From an uncultured Clostridia bacterium (GTDB lineage: Bacteria > Bacillota > Clostridia > Christensenellales > Borkfalkiaceae): DNA of 64,000 nucleotides. The stretch is taken from contig CANRHB010000002.1 of assembly GCA_947630325.1 (NCBI GenBank), positions 1 to 64,000 on the forward strand. Direction: 5' to 3'. A program made the translations under genes and the position numbers. Within the stretch, counting starts at the first letter, position 1. Each line of letters starts with the position of its first letter. Positions 16,816 to 26,595 of the stretch are shown one piece after another. The notes beneath the pieces are model-generated. The model did no database searches, was not told where the DNA came from, and was given only the letters and a program-made list of their open reading frames with translations.

Positions 16816-19710
16816 TCAGAGGCTTGCGAACCACATATTTTCTCCCGGGATCCAATCCTCGGGAGGTTCCACGATCTCATGATCGGGACGGGGAGGTTCA
16901 TCCGATTCCTCCCACACCGCATAGAGCGTTTCGCCCTCTTCCGCTTCGTCCAAAGCGACGATCTCGCCGTCCTCCGTGCGCCAGCCCGCAAATTTGTAGC
17001 CTTGACGCATGGGACGCGAATAACCGCGGATCGCCTGAGAGAACTGCGCCGAACCCGCCTTGACGGAAACCACATAACTGCCGTCCTCCGAGAGTTGCGC
17101 GCCCCACAGAACGGGACGGTAGGAAGAGTTCCAATTTCCGCTCCAATTCTCGTTCGCGGCCGCGTCGTCATAAGAGGTATAGACGGTAGCGTACAAATCG
17201 CCGAAAAAGGCGTGCGGACCGATGTATTCTACCCCGTCCGAAAATACCACCGACCTCAAAAAAGTACAATCGCGGAAAGCGTAATCGCCCAAATAGCGGA
17301 CGCTCTTCGGCAACGAGACGGATGTGAAATTCATATTTGTCAATCCGCAGAAGGCGGCGGGTCCGATGTACTCCACCCCTTCGCCGAGAGCGACTTCTTC
17401 CGCCTCTGCGCAGTTGAAAAAGGCAAAACCGCCGATCGTCTTTACGTTGCCCGGAATGGAAATGCGGTAGAGACGGGCGTGATAGAAAGCATACGCTCCG
17501 ATCGATTCCAACCCGGAACCGAAAGTCACTTTTTGTAAATATTCGCAACGGCCGAAAGCATACGCCCCGATCGTTTTCACGGAATCGGGGATCGTCAGCT
17601 CGAGGATCTGCGAGCACCCGAAAAAGGCGGCATAGCCGATTTCGGCGACTTCATCGTTGAATTCGAGCGATTTGACGTTATAACATTGATAGAACGCGCC
17701 CGTGCCGACCGTTTGCAGATCCGTGCGCGAAAAATCGAGCGCGCCGAGCGAGGAACACCCGTAGAAAGCGAAACCGCCGATCTCATTGAGGCGCTGCGGG
17801 AAATTCACGTCGTAAAGTTGCTCGCACTCGTAAAAGGTATACGGCTCGATTTTGCGGAGATTGCGGTTCAAATTTGCGCCCGTAAGCAATTTACATTCAT
17901 AGAAAGCTCCCGTGCCGATGTGCGTGACGCGGTTCAGGTTGATGAGTTGCGAGAACAGGCTCTCCCGGAACGCATAGTCGGCGATCCCAACGGTCGTCTC
18001 ACGGAGTTCCACGGAGCCTAAGAAAGAGGAAAGCGCATCTCCCCCCGAAAAACCGACCGCCCAGTTGCCTGCATAGATCACTCCCCCATCCTCTTCGAGC
18101 GGGTGCTCCCAAAGGGCGGTTCCCTGAAAGGCATTCTGTCCGATTTCCACAACGCTCTCGGGAACAAGCGTAGTGGCCGATTGCCCGTTGTTATTGAGCA
18201 TCGAGCAGTTGTAAAAGGCATAATTGCCGATGGTGAGCAAGCCTTCGCCAAGCTGAACGTTGTTCAAGACGGGACACTCCTGAAAGGCAAGATCGTCGAT
18301 CGCCGTCAAGCCGCCCGCGGGCGAAATAAACTTTACAAGGCGCGGACTGCCGTAAAAGCTGTTCGTGCCGAGATATTTTACGCTTCTGGGAAATTCCACC
18401 GATTCCAGCAACGGGCAACCGGAATAGCTGCCGCTCGCCGCGCGGATGAGAAAGACCTGCGCCGCCACGCCCACCGTATTGTTCTCAAACATTGCGGGCG
18501 TAACAGCGGTAACTTCCTGCTTAAAAGAGGATGAAAGGGCGACAAGCCATTTGTCGGCATAGGCAAAATTCCCCTTTTCCAGCTGGTCGTTCTGCAATTT
18601 TGTTCCTTCAAAGGCATTCGCGCCCACGCGGACAACCGAATCGGGAATGGACACGCGCGCAAGCTGCTCCGCACCGTTCAAAACGCCGCCGCCGAGTTCT
18701 GCCGTTCCCTCGGGGAAATCGATCTCCGTGAGCGAAACGCACGAAGCGAACGCATAGGGATCCACCGTGAGCGACGTGCACGATGCGGGAAATTCCACCT
18801 TTTCAAGGGCGGAACAGCTACGAAAACCGCTGTTGCCGATCCTCTCGACATCTCCCGTAAAGGAGGCGGAAACGAGAGAGGATGCGCCCTCAAACGCGCT
18901 CGTATCGATTTCTCGAAGCGAAGCGGGAAATTCCGCAGAAGCGAGAGCGGAACAATTATAAAATGCAGAAGCCCCGATGTAGAGAAGATTTTCTCCGAAC
19001 TCCACGTTTCTCAGCGCGCGACAATAGCCGAAAGCGAGTTCGGGAATTTCGGTCACATTCTCGGGAAGAGTCACCGTTTCCAAAGAACTGCACCCCTGAA
19101 AGGCCGCAGATCCGATGGAAACGACAGAATCGGGAATGATCACACTCTTCATGCGGTTGCAGTTGTAGAACGCGCTGTTCCCGATGGAGACAACATTTTT
19201 GCCGATCTCCACGCTTTCAAGCAGGCTCCCGCGCAATGCGCCGACGCCGATGGAAGTGACGGGCTTCCCGCGATAGGTATCCTCGAAACGCACCGAGCCG
19301 CTCGCTTTGCCGACGCTTGATACCTCGTACTCGGTATTGTTGTTGATGAGCGTATATAAAAGCCCGGATTCGTATTTCTTCCGAAAAGCCAGGATCTCCG
19401 TCCAAGCGGACGTGACCTCGTTCTGGCTTCCCCCCACCGCCATAAGGCGAATGTTGTAGTCCCCCTCCGAAAGCCCCGAGAGAGAATAATGGGTGTTACG
19501 GACCGTCTCGACTTTTGTCTCCCCGCTCGCAAGAGAGGTGATCTCTACATTATAACTGCGCGCGTTGGGAACGGACTTCCATGTGAGAATATTATCGACG
19601 TCTACGCCGTAACCCGTGGGCGTAGACAGACCGTAACTCTTACAAGCCGCGCCGACAAGGAGCATACAAGCGATCAAAAAGATCGCCGCGAAATGTTTGA
19701 AGAATTTCAT
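16816..19710 (-). CDS. BspA-type leucine-rich repeat lipoprotein
   Basis: 964 residues. The signal peptide ends in lipobox LLVGAACK. Residues from about 30 to 110 look like a fibronectin-III domain (PTGYGVDVDNILTWKSVPNA and RSYNVEITS). More than twenty LRR_5 (BspA-type) units follow, each with the core IGxxAFxxCxxLxxVxIPxSV. Near the C-terminus is one InlB-type repeat (GYKFAGWRTEDG, then LYAVWEESDE) and a short acidic Pro-rich tail. BspA-type LRRs mediate adhesion or protein binding at the cell surface. The ATG overlaps the stop of the upstream VWA gene (ATGA), showing translational coupling. It sits between the VWA gene and the InlB-repeat lipoprotein. A von Willebrand ATPase system feeding two lipoproteins is unusual. 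Confidence 0.85.
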   Translation of the reverse strand: MKFFKHFAAIFLIACMLLVGAACKSYGLSTPTGYGVDVDNILTWKSVPNARSYNVEITSLASGETKVETVRNTHYSLSGLSEGDYNIRLMAVGGSQNEVTSAWTEILAFRKKYESGLLYTLINNNTEYEVSSVGKASGSVRFEDTYRGKPVTSIGVGALRGSLLESVEIGKNVVSIGNSAFYNCNRMKSVIIPDSVVSIGSAAFQGCSSLETVTLPENVTEIPELAFGYCRALRNVEFGENLLYIGASAFYNCSALASAEFPASLREIDTSAFEGASSLVSASFTGDVERIGNSGFRSCSALEKVEFPASCTSLTVDPYAFASCVSLTEIDFPEGTAELGGGVLNGAEQLARVSIPDSVVRVGANAFEGTKLQNDQLEKGNFAYADKWLVALSSSFKQEVTAVTPAMFENNTVGVAAQVFLIRAASGSYSGCPLLESVEFPRSVKYLGTNSFYGSPRLVKFISPAGGLTAIDDLAFQECPVLNNVQLGEGLLTIGNYAFYNCSMLNNNGQSATTLVPESVVEIGQNAFQGTALWEHPLEEDGGVIYAGNWAVGFSGGDALSSFLGSVELRETTVGIADYAFRESLFSQLINLNRVTHIGTGAFYECKLLTGANLNRNLRKIEPYTFYECEQLYDVNFPQRLNEIGGFAFYGCSSLGALDFSRTDLQTVGTGAFYQCYNVKSLEFNDEVAEIGYAAFFGCSQILELTIPDSVKTIGAYAFGRCEYLQKVTFGSGLESIGAYAFYHARLYRISIPGNVKTIGGFAFFNCAEAEEVALGEGVEYIGPAAFCGLTNMNFTSVSLPKSVRYLGDYAFRDCTFLRSVVFSDGVEYIGPHAFFGDLYATVYTSYDDAAANENWSGNWNSSYRPVLWGAQLSEDGSYVVSVKAGSAQFSQAIRGYSRPMRQGYKFAGWRTEDGEIVALDEAEEGETLYAVWEESDEPPRPDHEIVEPPEDWIPGENMWFASL

Positions 19711-22508
19711 TTTCGCACTTCCTCCTTCCTGACGCTTTCGCCGCCGTTACGCTCCCTGCGTTCGCGCACGATCTCGTGGATCCACTTGAATTTGAATTTT
19801 CGCACCGCGATATCCAGCAGGAACAGGACCAAAGCGGCGATCATGAAAGCGAGCGTCGGGTCGATCTCTCTGTCGAGATCGGTAACAAAGTCGGAAAAAA
19901 CCGACCACGGGTCGTCGTTTGCGATTTCCCGCCCTCCGCTACGCCGCGCAAGCAAAGCCAAGAGTTCGGCGTGTACATCCGTTCCGCCCTCGGAGGGAAG
20001 ATCGAAATCCCACTCCTTCGAATAGGAAAACGCCTTATATGTTTCCAACGCATACCCCTCGACAACGTTGCCCTCACCGTCCTTCTTTTCGACGATAATG
20101 CGATAGGTGCCGCTCTCCTTCAGAATAAAGAGACACTCGTTGTCCTCCCCGAGCGGAAAGACGACAAAGCAAAAATCTTCGCTGTCCTCTTCACTTGCTT
20201 CGTTCAGAGAGACGGCTCTTCCGTCCGCCGAAATGACGCGGGCGGAAATCGTTTCCCCGTTTTGTAAATCGGTATAGACGCGCAACGTGTTGCGATAGTT
20301 GTCCTCGCTGAGCGTTGCCGTGAGGTTTTTGGGCGCGATGTCCTCCAACGGCATCTGGTTGGAAACAACGTTGAGAAGAAATTGCTTGCCGTTGGGATCG
20401 TTCATGAATTCGGCGGACCACTTCCCGCCGAGGTCGCACATGAAGCTGCCGACGACTCCCTTTCCGAACTTCCACTGCGCGTAAATGGGAACGTCATAAT
20501 CTCCTTTCAAAAGAAGATATTCGGGCGAACGCACTTTTACGCCGTAGAAACCGCCCAGCTGGACGTCGAACTGCCGACGGTTCGCGCTTTCCGCACCGTA
20601 TTCCACGTTCTCAAAAACGGGAGAGAGCGGATCGGTGACGACGGGATAGAAGGGTTCTTGATTGACCTCCTTGATCTCCGCCGCGTTGAGGTCGGAACGC
20701 ATCTCTTCGAGCAAAAAGTTCATATCCTGCACCGTGTGCAGTCTGCCGTGCCCCGTTTCGACGAGTTCCTGCATGGCCACCCCCGCCGCAGAAGTTTCCG
20801 TAACGTCGATGCCGACGACGGAGAGCGTGATACCGCTCGTCTCGTAAAATTCTTTGGTGATGGGAAGATAGTTGACGGCGTCCGATTCACTCGGCATACC
20901 GTCAGTGACGAGAATGATGTGACGGCGGTCCACCGATTCGAGATAGCGGAGCGATTGCCCTGCGCGCTCGATCGCGTCCGAAAAGATGGTGCCTCCGCCC
21001 GCGCCGATGTCGTTGATCGCCTTACGGATCTTGGCCTCCTGTGTTCTCGGCGTGAGCGGCAGGATCGTACCGTAGTTCGAATCGAGCGTCATAACGCCGA
21101 TATAGTCGCGCTCGGTGAGCGCGTCGAGGCAAGCGATGGCGCCCCGCTTCGCCCATTCGAGTTTTGAGTTCTCGCCGCTGCCCATGGACCCCGAAATATC
21201 GATGATGACGATCACTCCGACGGGCGGCGTGTAATTGATCGCCTGCACGGGAAGCATATCCTGGTAGAGCGTCCGGATCATGTCCTGTCGGTTATACGCG
21301 TGCGCATTGCCGTCGTCGTCATCTCCGCCCACCGTAAACAGCCCCCCGCCGTATTCGTGCACATACTCATAGAGCATTTCGACGAAACCGTCGGGAAAAT
21401 CGGAATTGGCGATATTGTTCAATATGATCTGGTCGTACTTTCTCAGTTCCAGAACGTCGGAGGGGATCTCTTCGTCTTCCTGCAAATTGAGAACGCTCGG
21501 CTTGTAATCGTCCTCTTCGAGCAACGTTTTGAGCGCATCCGAATCCCCTGCGCGGTGTTCTATGATGAGAACGTCTTTGAAAATGTCGAGATAGAGATAG
21601 GAGCGGTACTCGTTGTTCTCTTGGATCATGCTCCTGTCCTCCGTCACGGAGACGCGCAACTCGTGCAGGCCATCCTCCTTAAAGGTCGTGACGAAACTGA
21701 GCGTATGCAGACCGGCCGCAAGATCGACCTGCTGCATACCGTTCTCGATCTCCTCTCCGTTGTCGAAAAATTCCACCTTCACATCTTCCGCGCCCTTTCT
21801 ACTCTGCAACGTGACGCCGATGGTGACTTGCTGATTCTTTACGACATGGAAGTCGGGAAGTTCCACCCCGACGACGCGCAAATTATCGTCCTCGTACTCC
21901 GAGGAAAAGTTTACCGTATCAACTCTGATCCCCTGCGTGGCGATGGAGCCGATGACGGTGGAAGCGTCCTCGTCCGTTTGCTTGCCGTCGCTGATGAGCA
22001 AAATCTTCGCGGAATCGGGATGTTCAAACAACGTCCTTGTAAATTCGAGTGCGGCGCGAATATCCGTTGCGCTCGTATCGGGAAGTTCCGCCTCTTTGTA
22101 GCGGTCATACAGTCCGCCGACATCATATGTGAGCGGCGCGACATATTTTTGATCGAACCCAAAGGTGACGATCCCTACTTTGAAACTATCGTATGCGCTC
22201 TCTTCGAGCACGGTTTGCACAAAACGGTCGCGGCTCTCAGCAGTGCGTTGCTCCGTTTCGGAGACATCTATGAGCAAGATGATTTCATTTTCGAGGTTGT
22301 CTACCTGATATTTGATGTTAAAACCCGCAAGCACAAACACGCAGAGCACCGAAACGATGAGGTGCAACACCATGGAGATAATGCGGTTCCTCGTTCTTCT
22401 GTAACGCTTTGGAAGGCGGAAATACAGGAAAAAGGTGAGCGCGAAAGCGGGGATCAGAAGAAGAAGCCACCAAGGGGAGCGAATAAATTCAATGGTAAAA
22501 TTGTGCAT
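19707..22508 (-). CDS. Membrane protein with two VWA-like domains and a GATase-like domain (Bat-type)
   Basis: 933 residues with two transmembrane helices near the N-terminus (SPWWLLLLIPAFALTFFLYF and a second at about 45-65) and one close to the C-terminus (LAFMIAALVLFLLDIAV). A first VWA domain has a degenerate metal site (LLIDVSETEQ in place of DxSxS). A class I glutamine-amidotransferase-like segment (YEYVHEYGGGLFTVGGDD) follows, then a second VWA domain with an intact MIDAS (IIDISGSMGSG) and GGGTIFSDAIERA. This order matches the large VWA proteins of Bat/MoxR operons, which are membrane scaffolds that bind ligands through Mg2+. A very strong ribosome site (AAAGGAGGAGG) precedes the ATG, 12 bases after the upstream VWA gene. 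Confidence 0.85.
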   Translation of the reverse strand: MHNFTIEFIRSPWWLLLLIPAFALTFFLYFRLPKRYRRTRNRIISMVLHLIVSVLCVFVLAGFNIKYQVDNLENEIILLIDVSETEQRTAESRDRFVQTVLEESAYDSFKVGIVTFGFDQKYVAPLTYDVGGLYDRYKEAELPDTSATDIRAALEFTRTLFEHPDSAKILLISDGKQTDEDASTVIGSIATQGIRVDTVNFSSEYEDDNLRVVGVELPDFHVVKNQQVTIGVTLQSRKGAEDVKVEFFDNGEEIENGMQQVDLAAGLHTLSFVTTFKEDGLHELRVSVTEDRSMIQENNEYRSYLYLDIFKDVLIIEHRAGDSDALKTLLEEDDYKPSVLNLQEDEEIPSDVLELRKYDQIILNNIANSDFPDGFVEMLYEYVHEYGGGLFTVGGDDDDGNAHAYNRQDMIRTLYQDMLPVQAINYTPPVGVIVIIDISGSMGSGENSKLEWAKRGAIACLDALTERDYIGVMTLDSNYGTILPLTPRTQEAKIRKAINDIGAGGGTIFSDAIERAGQSLRYLESVDRRHIILVTDGMPSESDAVNYLPITKEFYETSGITLSVVGIDVTETSAAGVAMQELVETGHGRLHTVQDMNFLLEEMRSDLNAAEIKEVNQEPFYPVVTDPLSPVFENVEYGAESANRRQFDVQLGGFYGVKVRSPEYLLLKGDYDVPIYAQWKFGKGVVGSFMCDLGGKWSAEFMNDPNGKQFLLNVVSNQMPLEDIAPKNLTATLSEDNYRNTLRVYTDLQNGETISARVISADGRAVSLNEASEEDSEDFCFVVFPLGEDNECLFILKESGTYRIIVEKKDGEGNVVEGYALETYKAFSYSKEWDFDLPSEGGTDVHAELLALLARRSGGREIANDDPWSVFSDFVTDLDREIDPTLAFMIAALVLFLLDIAVRKFKFKWIHEIVRERRERNGGESVRKEEVRK

Positions 22509-22520
22509 ATTCCTCCTCCT

Positions 22521-24506
22521 TTAACGATTCTCGCGCGATTGCAGCCACCATTCGAGGAAGGTGAGCGCCACCAATGCGGCGGCAATGCAAAGCAAAGGAA
22601 GATCGTCGTAAACGTCGCTCCCTGCGGGAGGTCTCTCGTAATCGCCCAAGCTTTCCACCTTGCGCAGAATGTTGCTCTCCAATGCGGGGATCTTGACAAA
22701 AATATTGATGTCGGGCAAGTTTTTACCGGCAAAATAACTCGTTTGCCCGATTTTATAAACCCCGGGCAGATCGAGGGTCAATTCAGCGGGGAATTCGGTA
22801 AGGGGCTCCTGTTGCGAAGAGATCGTGACGTTGGGTCCCCTGCCGTTGACTGCGACGCTCTCCCCCACCTCGAAAGTATTGCCCGAAAGCGTGGACGGAT
22901 TGAAATACTCGAACATGTTGTAGATCATGGTGTACCAAATGCCCAGCTTCATGGAGATGTTGGAGTAGTGCACGCTGAACGCCAAAACCGCAAGTTTGTT
23001 CGCACCGTCGTTGCGGGCGATGAGCGTAGGGTTACCGTCGCATGTGAGAATGACATCGTAAGCGGGATCGCAATCTTTCAATACGTCGATTTGGCTCACT
23101 TCGATGTTGGTCGGGTCGAAATAATTGACGATCGGGTGGTCGTAATGCTCTCCTCGCGCGAGCGCCATCATGTTGCCGCGGAAATTTTCCACGCTGTCCA
23201 CCCGAAAACCCGCGCCCTCGGGGATCTTCTCCAACGTGGGATCGGGATCGATGAGCACTACCACGCCGTCCATCGGCAACGCTTCCGGCATCTTATGCTC
23301 GAAAAAGTAAAAATCGTATCCTTCCAAAATGTAAGGTTCACCCTTCTTGATCTCGGTGACTTGAATATCCCAACGGTCGATCATCAAGCGAGATGTTCTC
23401 AGACGGTCGAACGTAGCAGTAAAGAAGGGATTCGGGTCGGAACTTTCGTAGGCGACTTTGACGACCTCTTTTTGTCCGCCGTAAAGGTAAAAGTCGTTAT
23501 CCACCGAAAAACTGTCCTCGACGGAAAGACTGATGTGGATGGACTGATAGGAATAAAAACGCTCGTTTCCTTCGGTGAGATCGTAATAGACGACGTCTTC
23601 CTCGTCGATCCCCCCTTCGTTGTTGAACACGACCCGCACAGGACGGCCGTCGGCGCAAAAGAGCGTTTGGGTGATCTGGATACGGGAACCTTCGTCGTTG
23701 GCGTCGAGCGCGTTCGCACCGCGGATCTCCACGCCGACGCTGACCTGAGAATTCATGCCGTACACCCCGACATCAAACGTCAATTCGTAATATCCTTCCT
23801 TCAACGCCGTCTGCGCGTCGAGGATCGCCGCGTTCCACTCGTCCGTACCGCAAACGTTCATTACGCTGACGTGTTCGGGCGTTTTTTCGTACTCGGTATC
23901 TGTATAAAAATAGATCTGCGCAGACGGATTTTCCGCAAGGATCTCGTCGCAGAGTTTCATCGCCCCGTCGAGGTCACAGGAACCGTAAGAACAGCCGTTT
24001 TCTTTTTCTTCGAGTTCCTGCAAATCGAGCAAGACGAGCGCCTTGCCGGCCGCTACCGTTCTGCGGGAGAGAAATTCGGGCTCGTCGTCCGCAATGATGA
24101 CGGAAAGACGGCCGCCGCTGTCAAGCACGCTGCCCGTGAGTTCGCGGACGTCTTCCAATGCGCGCTGAAAACGGGTGAAACCGTTCGATTCCGTATACAT
24201 GCTCGCAGAAGAGTCGATAATGGCGATGACATCTACATCGCTACCCACTGTATTGGAGTAAACCAAAGAAGGATCGGCAAGAATGAGAGCGATCGCCGTG
24301 AGAATGAGGATCTGGCAGAGAAAGATGAGAATGTTCCTGATCTTGCTCGTGGGGAGCCGCTTTCTTTTCCGCTTTAAGCTGAGTTTCCACACATAAGTGC
24401 TGGAAATATGCTTGACCTGATAGTTTGGGCGTATGACATAGATGAGAATGAGCGCAAGGATCGAGAGCAATCCCAATAATCCCAACGGAAGTAAAAGCTG
24501 CATCAT
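22521..24506 (-). CDS. BatA-like VWA membrane protein
   Basis: 661 residues from the ATG at 24506, which overlaps the stop of the DUF58 gene (ATGA). The frame is open 32 codons further upstream, but that part is antisense-like sequence inside the DUF58 gene. The N-terminus has the BatA layout: a helix (LLPLGLLGLLSILALILIYV), a basic loop with KRKRKRLP, and a second helix (ILIFLCQILILTAIALIL). A VWA domain starts at IAIIDSSASM (MIDAS intact) and includes DLDGAMKLCDEI. A beta-rich extracytoplasmic region and a C-terminal helix (LLCIAAALVALTFLEWWL) close the protein. It is predicted to act in the membrane with MoxR and DUF58 partners encoded just upstream. Confidence 0.85.
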   Translation of the reverse strand: MMQLLLPLGLLGLLSILALILIYVIRPNYQVKHISSTYVWKLSLKRKRKRLPTSKIRNILIFLCQILILTAIALILADPSLVYSNTVGSDVDVIAIIDSSASMYTESNGFTRFQRALEDVRELTGSVLDSGGRLSVIIADDEPEFLSRRTVAAGKALVLLDLQELEEKENGCSYGSCDLDGAMKLCDEILAENPSAQIYFYTDTEYEKTPEHVSVMNVCGTDEWNAAILDAQTALKEGYYELTFDVGVYGMNSQVSVGVEIRGANALDANDEGSRIQITQTLFCADGRPVRVVFNNEGGIDEEDVVYYDLTEGNERFYSYQSIHISLSVEDSFSVDNDFYLYGGQKEVVKVAYESSDPNPFFTATFDRLRTSRLMIDRWDIQVTEIKKGEPYILEGYDFYFFEHKMPEALPMDGVVVLIDPDPTLEKIPEGAGFRVDSVENFRGNMMALARGEHYDHPIVNYFDPTNIEVSQIDVLKDCDPAYDVILTCDGNPTLIARNDGANKLAVLAFSVHYSNISMKLGIWYTMIYNMFEYFNPSTLSGNTFEVGESVAVNGRGPNVTISSQQEPLTEFPAELTLDLPGVYKIGQTSYFAGKNLPDINIFVKIPALESNILRKVESLGDYERPPAGSDVYDDLPLLCIAAALVALTFLEWWLQSRENR

Positions 24507-25402
24507 GACATGACACCTGCCTTCAAAAGCTCCCCGAACAGGACCCGCTCGATGGGCGTATCGGACGATACGGAAATATACCCCACGCCGCGCTTGGAGC
24601 AAAAATTTTTGATGTCCTCGCGGAAGTCGCTCATCGCCTCCCGATAGGCGACCTGCAGTCCGCGGTTGATTTTGATCTTCAGATTTTTGGCATCATCCTG
24701 GGTATCCGCCTCTACGTCCATGAGGTGTACCCTTCCGTCGTAAAGCGGATCGATTTCTTCCGGCGTTAAAATTTGTATGAGCAAGACTTGTCTCTTTTTA
24801 TAACAAAGAAAATCGACCGCCTTCTTCCAATTACTTTCGGTAAAGAAGTCGGAGATCAAAACGGTGAGCCCATTGTTATCGCCAACATTTGGGCAACCCG
24901 TAACGCAGGCCTCGATGTCCGTTTCACCGTCGAATTCAAACGCGTCAAATCCGCCGATCGCGCGGAAAAAGGCGTTCTTGCCCACAATGGTGCCGAAAGG
25001 ATCTTCGGCAGACTTGCCCGACATGAACAGAAAAGACAGCTTATCCATATTTTGCACGGCAAGAAAGCCGAGCGCCGCCGCCGCACAAACGCAGTAATTC
25101 CCCTTTTGCGCGTTCGCTCTGCCCATGCTGCCCGAACAATCCAAAAAGATCTGTACTTGCATCTGCCGCTCGTCTGTGAACAGCCTCAGAAAATATTTTT
25201 CAAACCGACTGAATAAATTCCAGTCGATCCTTCGTATGTCGTCCCCGAGCTGGTATTCACGGAAGTCGGCAAATTCCACCGTCTGGCCGTATGTCTTGAC
25301 CAAGTGCTTGCCGCCGAAATATCCCGCCAACGAGGATCTCAAATTTAATGACAGCGTTTCCAGCCTGCTGAAAAACGCGTCATTCAGTTCGATCGGTTTC
25401 AT
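24503..25402 (-). CDS. DUF58 protein with VWA-like fold
   Basis: 299 residues. The family signature is complete: the N-terminal helix, QLGDDIRRIDWNLFSR near residue 52, and then a VWA-type metal site LDCSGSMG near residue 88. DUF58 proteins are cytoplasmic or peripheral partners of MoxR ATPases and are nearly always encoded next to moxR and VWA genes, as here (14 bases after moxR, overlapping batA by four). No membrane segment is seen, which fits the family. The exact client is unknown. Confidence 0.9.
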   Translation of the reverse strand: MKPIELNDAFFSRLETLSLNLRSSLAGYFGGKHLVKTYGQTVEFADFREYQLGDDIRRIDWNLFSRFEKYFLRLFTDERQMQVQIFLDCSGSMGRANAQKGNYCVCAAAALGFLAVQNMDKLSFLFMSGKSAEDPFGTIVGKNAFFRAIGGFDAFEFDGETDIEACVTGCPNVGDNNGLTVLISDFFTESNWKKAVDFLCYKKRQVLLIQILTPEEIDPLYDGRVHLMDVEADTQDDAKNLKIKINRGLQVAYREAMSDFREDIKNFCSKRGVGYISVSSDTPIERVLFGELLKAGVMS

Positions 25403-25416
25403 CCTTTACTCCGGAA

Positions 25417-26562
25417 TTACTTTTTTGAAAAAAGTCCGCGTTTCTTCTTTTTGATCTCCTCTTGCTCGATCTCCGAATCTGCTTCTTCTTCGAGGGAGGT
25501 CTCTTCGGCAAACTCCGATCCTTCTACATCCGCAAAGCCGCTTTTGGCATCCGCGCTGTGCTTTTGGAAATTTATCTTCTGCCGCTTGGAAATTTCTTCA
25601 AGGATCATCCTAATGATCTCGTCTGCGGAAATACGCTCCGCGATCGCCTCGAAGTTCAGCTTGATGCGGTGGCGGAGAACGGGATAGGCAAGTTCGTTGA
25701 TGTCCGAATAGGCGACATTATAACGCCCTTTGATGAGCGCCATGACCTTTGCCGCAGATATGAGCGCCTGTCCCGCGCGCGGGCTTGCGCCGACGCGGAT
25801 ATACTTCTTCGCCGTCTCGGTGGCGCATTCGCTGTCCGGATGGGTGGCGGACGTCAAAATCATGGCGTAACGAAGCACTTCCTCCGCTACGGGGATCTGA
25901 TTCGCCGTAGCGCGCATTCTCAACAGCTGTTCGCCCGTGCAAGCCTTGTCCGCAACTTCCGCCATCGTCTGCTGGGTCATGTTGACGATCCCCACAAGTT
26001 CGTCAAGGCTGGGGCTGGGAACCAACAGCTTGAACATAAAGCGGTCCATCTGGGCTTCGGGAAGAGGATAGGTGCCGTCCTGTTCGATGGGGTTCTGCGT
26101 GGCGAGCACAAAGAAAGGCTCGGAAAGTTTACGCGAAACGCCCATGACGGTGACCGTGTGCTCCTGCATCGCCTCCAAAAGCGCGGACTGCGTTTTGGGA
26201 GTCGCGCGGTTGATCTCGTCCGCAAGAACGATGTTGCTGAATACCGGTCCCGGCTGGAAGTTGAAGCGGGAATTTCCGCTCTCGTCCTTTACGATGATGT
26301 TCGTGCCCGTGACGTCTGCGGGCATCAGATCGGGAGTGAACTGAATACGCGCAAAGGGCAAGTCGAAGACTCGCCCCAAGCTACGAACCAATCTCGTTTT
26401 TCCTACCCCGGGCACGCCTTCGAGGAGGACGTTGCCACCCGCGATCATTGCGATCACCGTGCCCCGCACCACCGGTTCCTGGCCGATGATGTCGCGCGAA
26501 ATTTGCTTGAAGATCTCGTTGCACTGCGCGCTGAATTGTTTGATGTCGTTTTCTGTTACCAT
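25417..26562 (-). CDS. MoxR-family AAA+ ATPase
   Basis: 381 residues. Walker A GVPGVGKT lies near 50-57, followed by the MoxR hallmarks FARIQFTPDLMPADVTG, NIVLADEINRATPKTQ (Walker B) and ATQNPIEQDGTYPLPEAQ (sensor 1). MoxR ATPases are chaperone-like and act with VWA proteins to mature or assemble membrane complexes. The last 50 residues are a highly charged tail (EETSLEEEADSEIEQEE, then KKKKRGLFSKK) that most MoxR proteins lack. A membrane or partner contact through this tail is only inference. It follows the first operon gene by 33 bases. Confidence 0.92.
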   Translation of the reverse strand: MVTENDIKQFSAQCNEIFKQISRDIIGQEPVVRGTVIAMIAGGNVLLEGVPGVGKTRLVRSLGRVFDLPFARIQFTPDLMPADVTGTNIIVKDESGNSRFNFQPGPVFSNIVLADEINRATPKTQSALLEAMQEHTVTVMGVSRKLSEPFFVLATQNPIEQDGTYPLPEAQMDRFMFKLLVPSPSLDELVGIVNMTQQTMAEVADKACTGEQLLRMRATANQIPVAEEVLRYAMILTSATHPDSECATETAKKYIRVGASPRAGQALISAAKVMALIKGRYNVAYSDINELAYPVLRHRIKLNFEAIAERISADEIIRMILEEISKRQKINFQKHSADAKSGFADVEGSEFAEETSLEEEADSEIEQEEIKKKKRGLFSKK

Positions 26563-26595
26563 TTCTTTATCTCTCTTTGTTTTTTGTTTCCTTGT

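Noticed and set aside
21300..24377. Plus-strand open frame of 1025 codons
   Set aside because: It is antisense to the two VWA genes, caused by high G/C third positions on the minus strand. No family content.
24504..24602. Longer start of the BatA-like gene at 24602
   Set aside because: The extra 32 residues lie inside the DUF58 coding region, are Arg-rich and unlike BatA N-termini. The ATG at 24506 gives the classic ATGA overlap.
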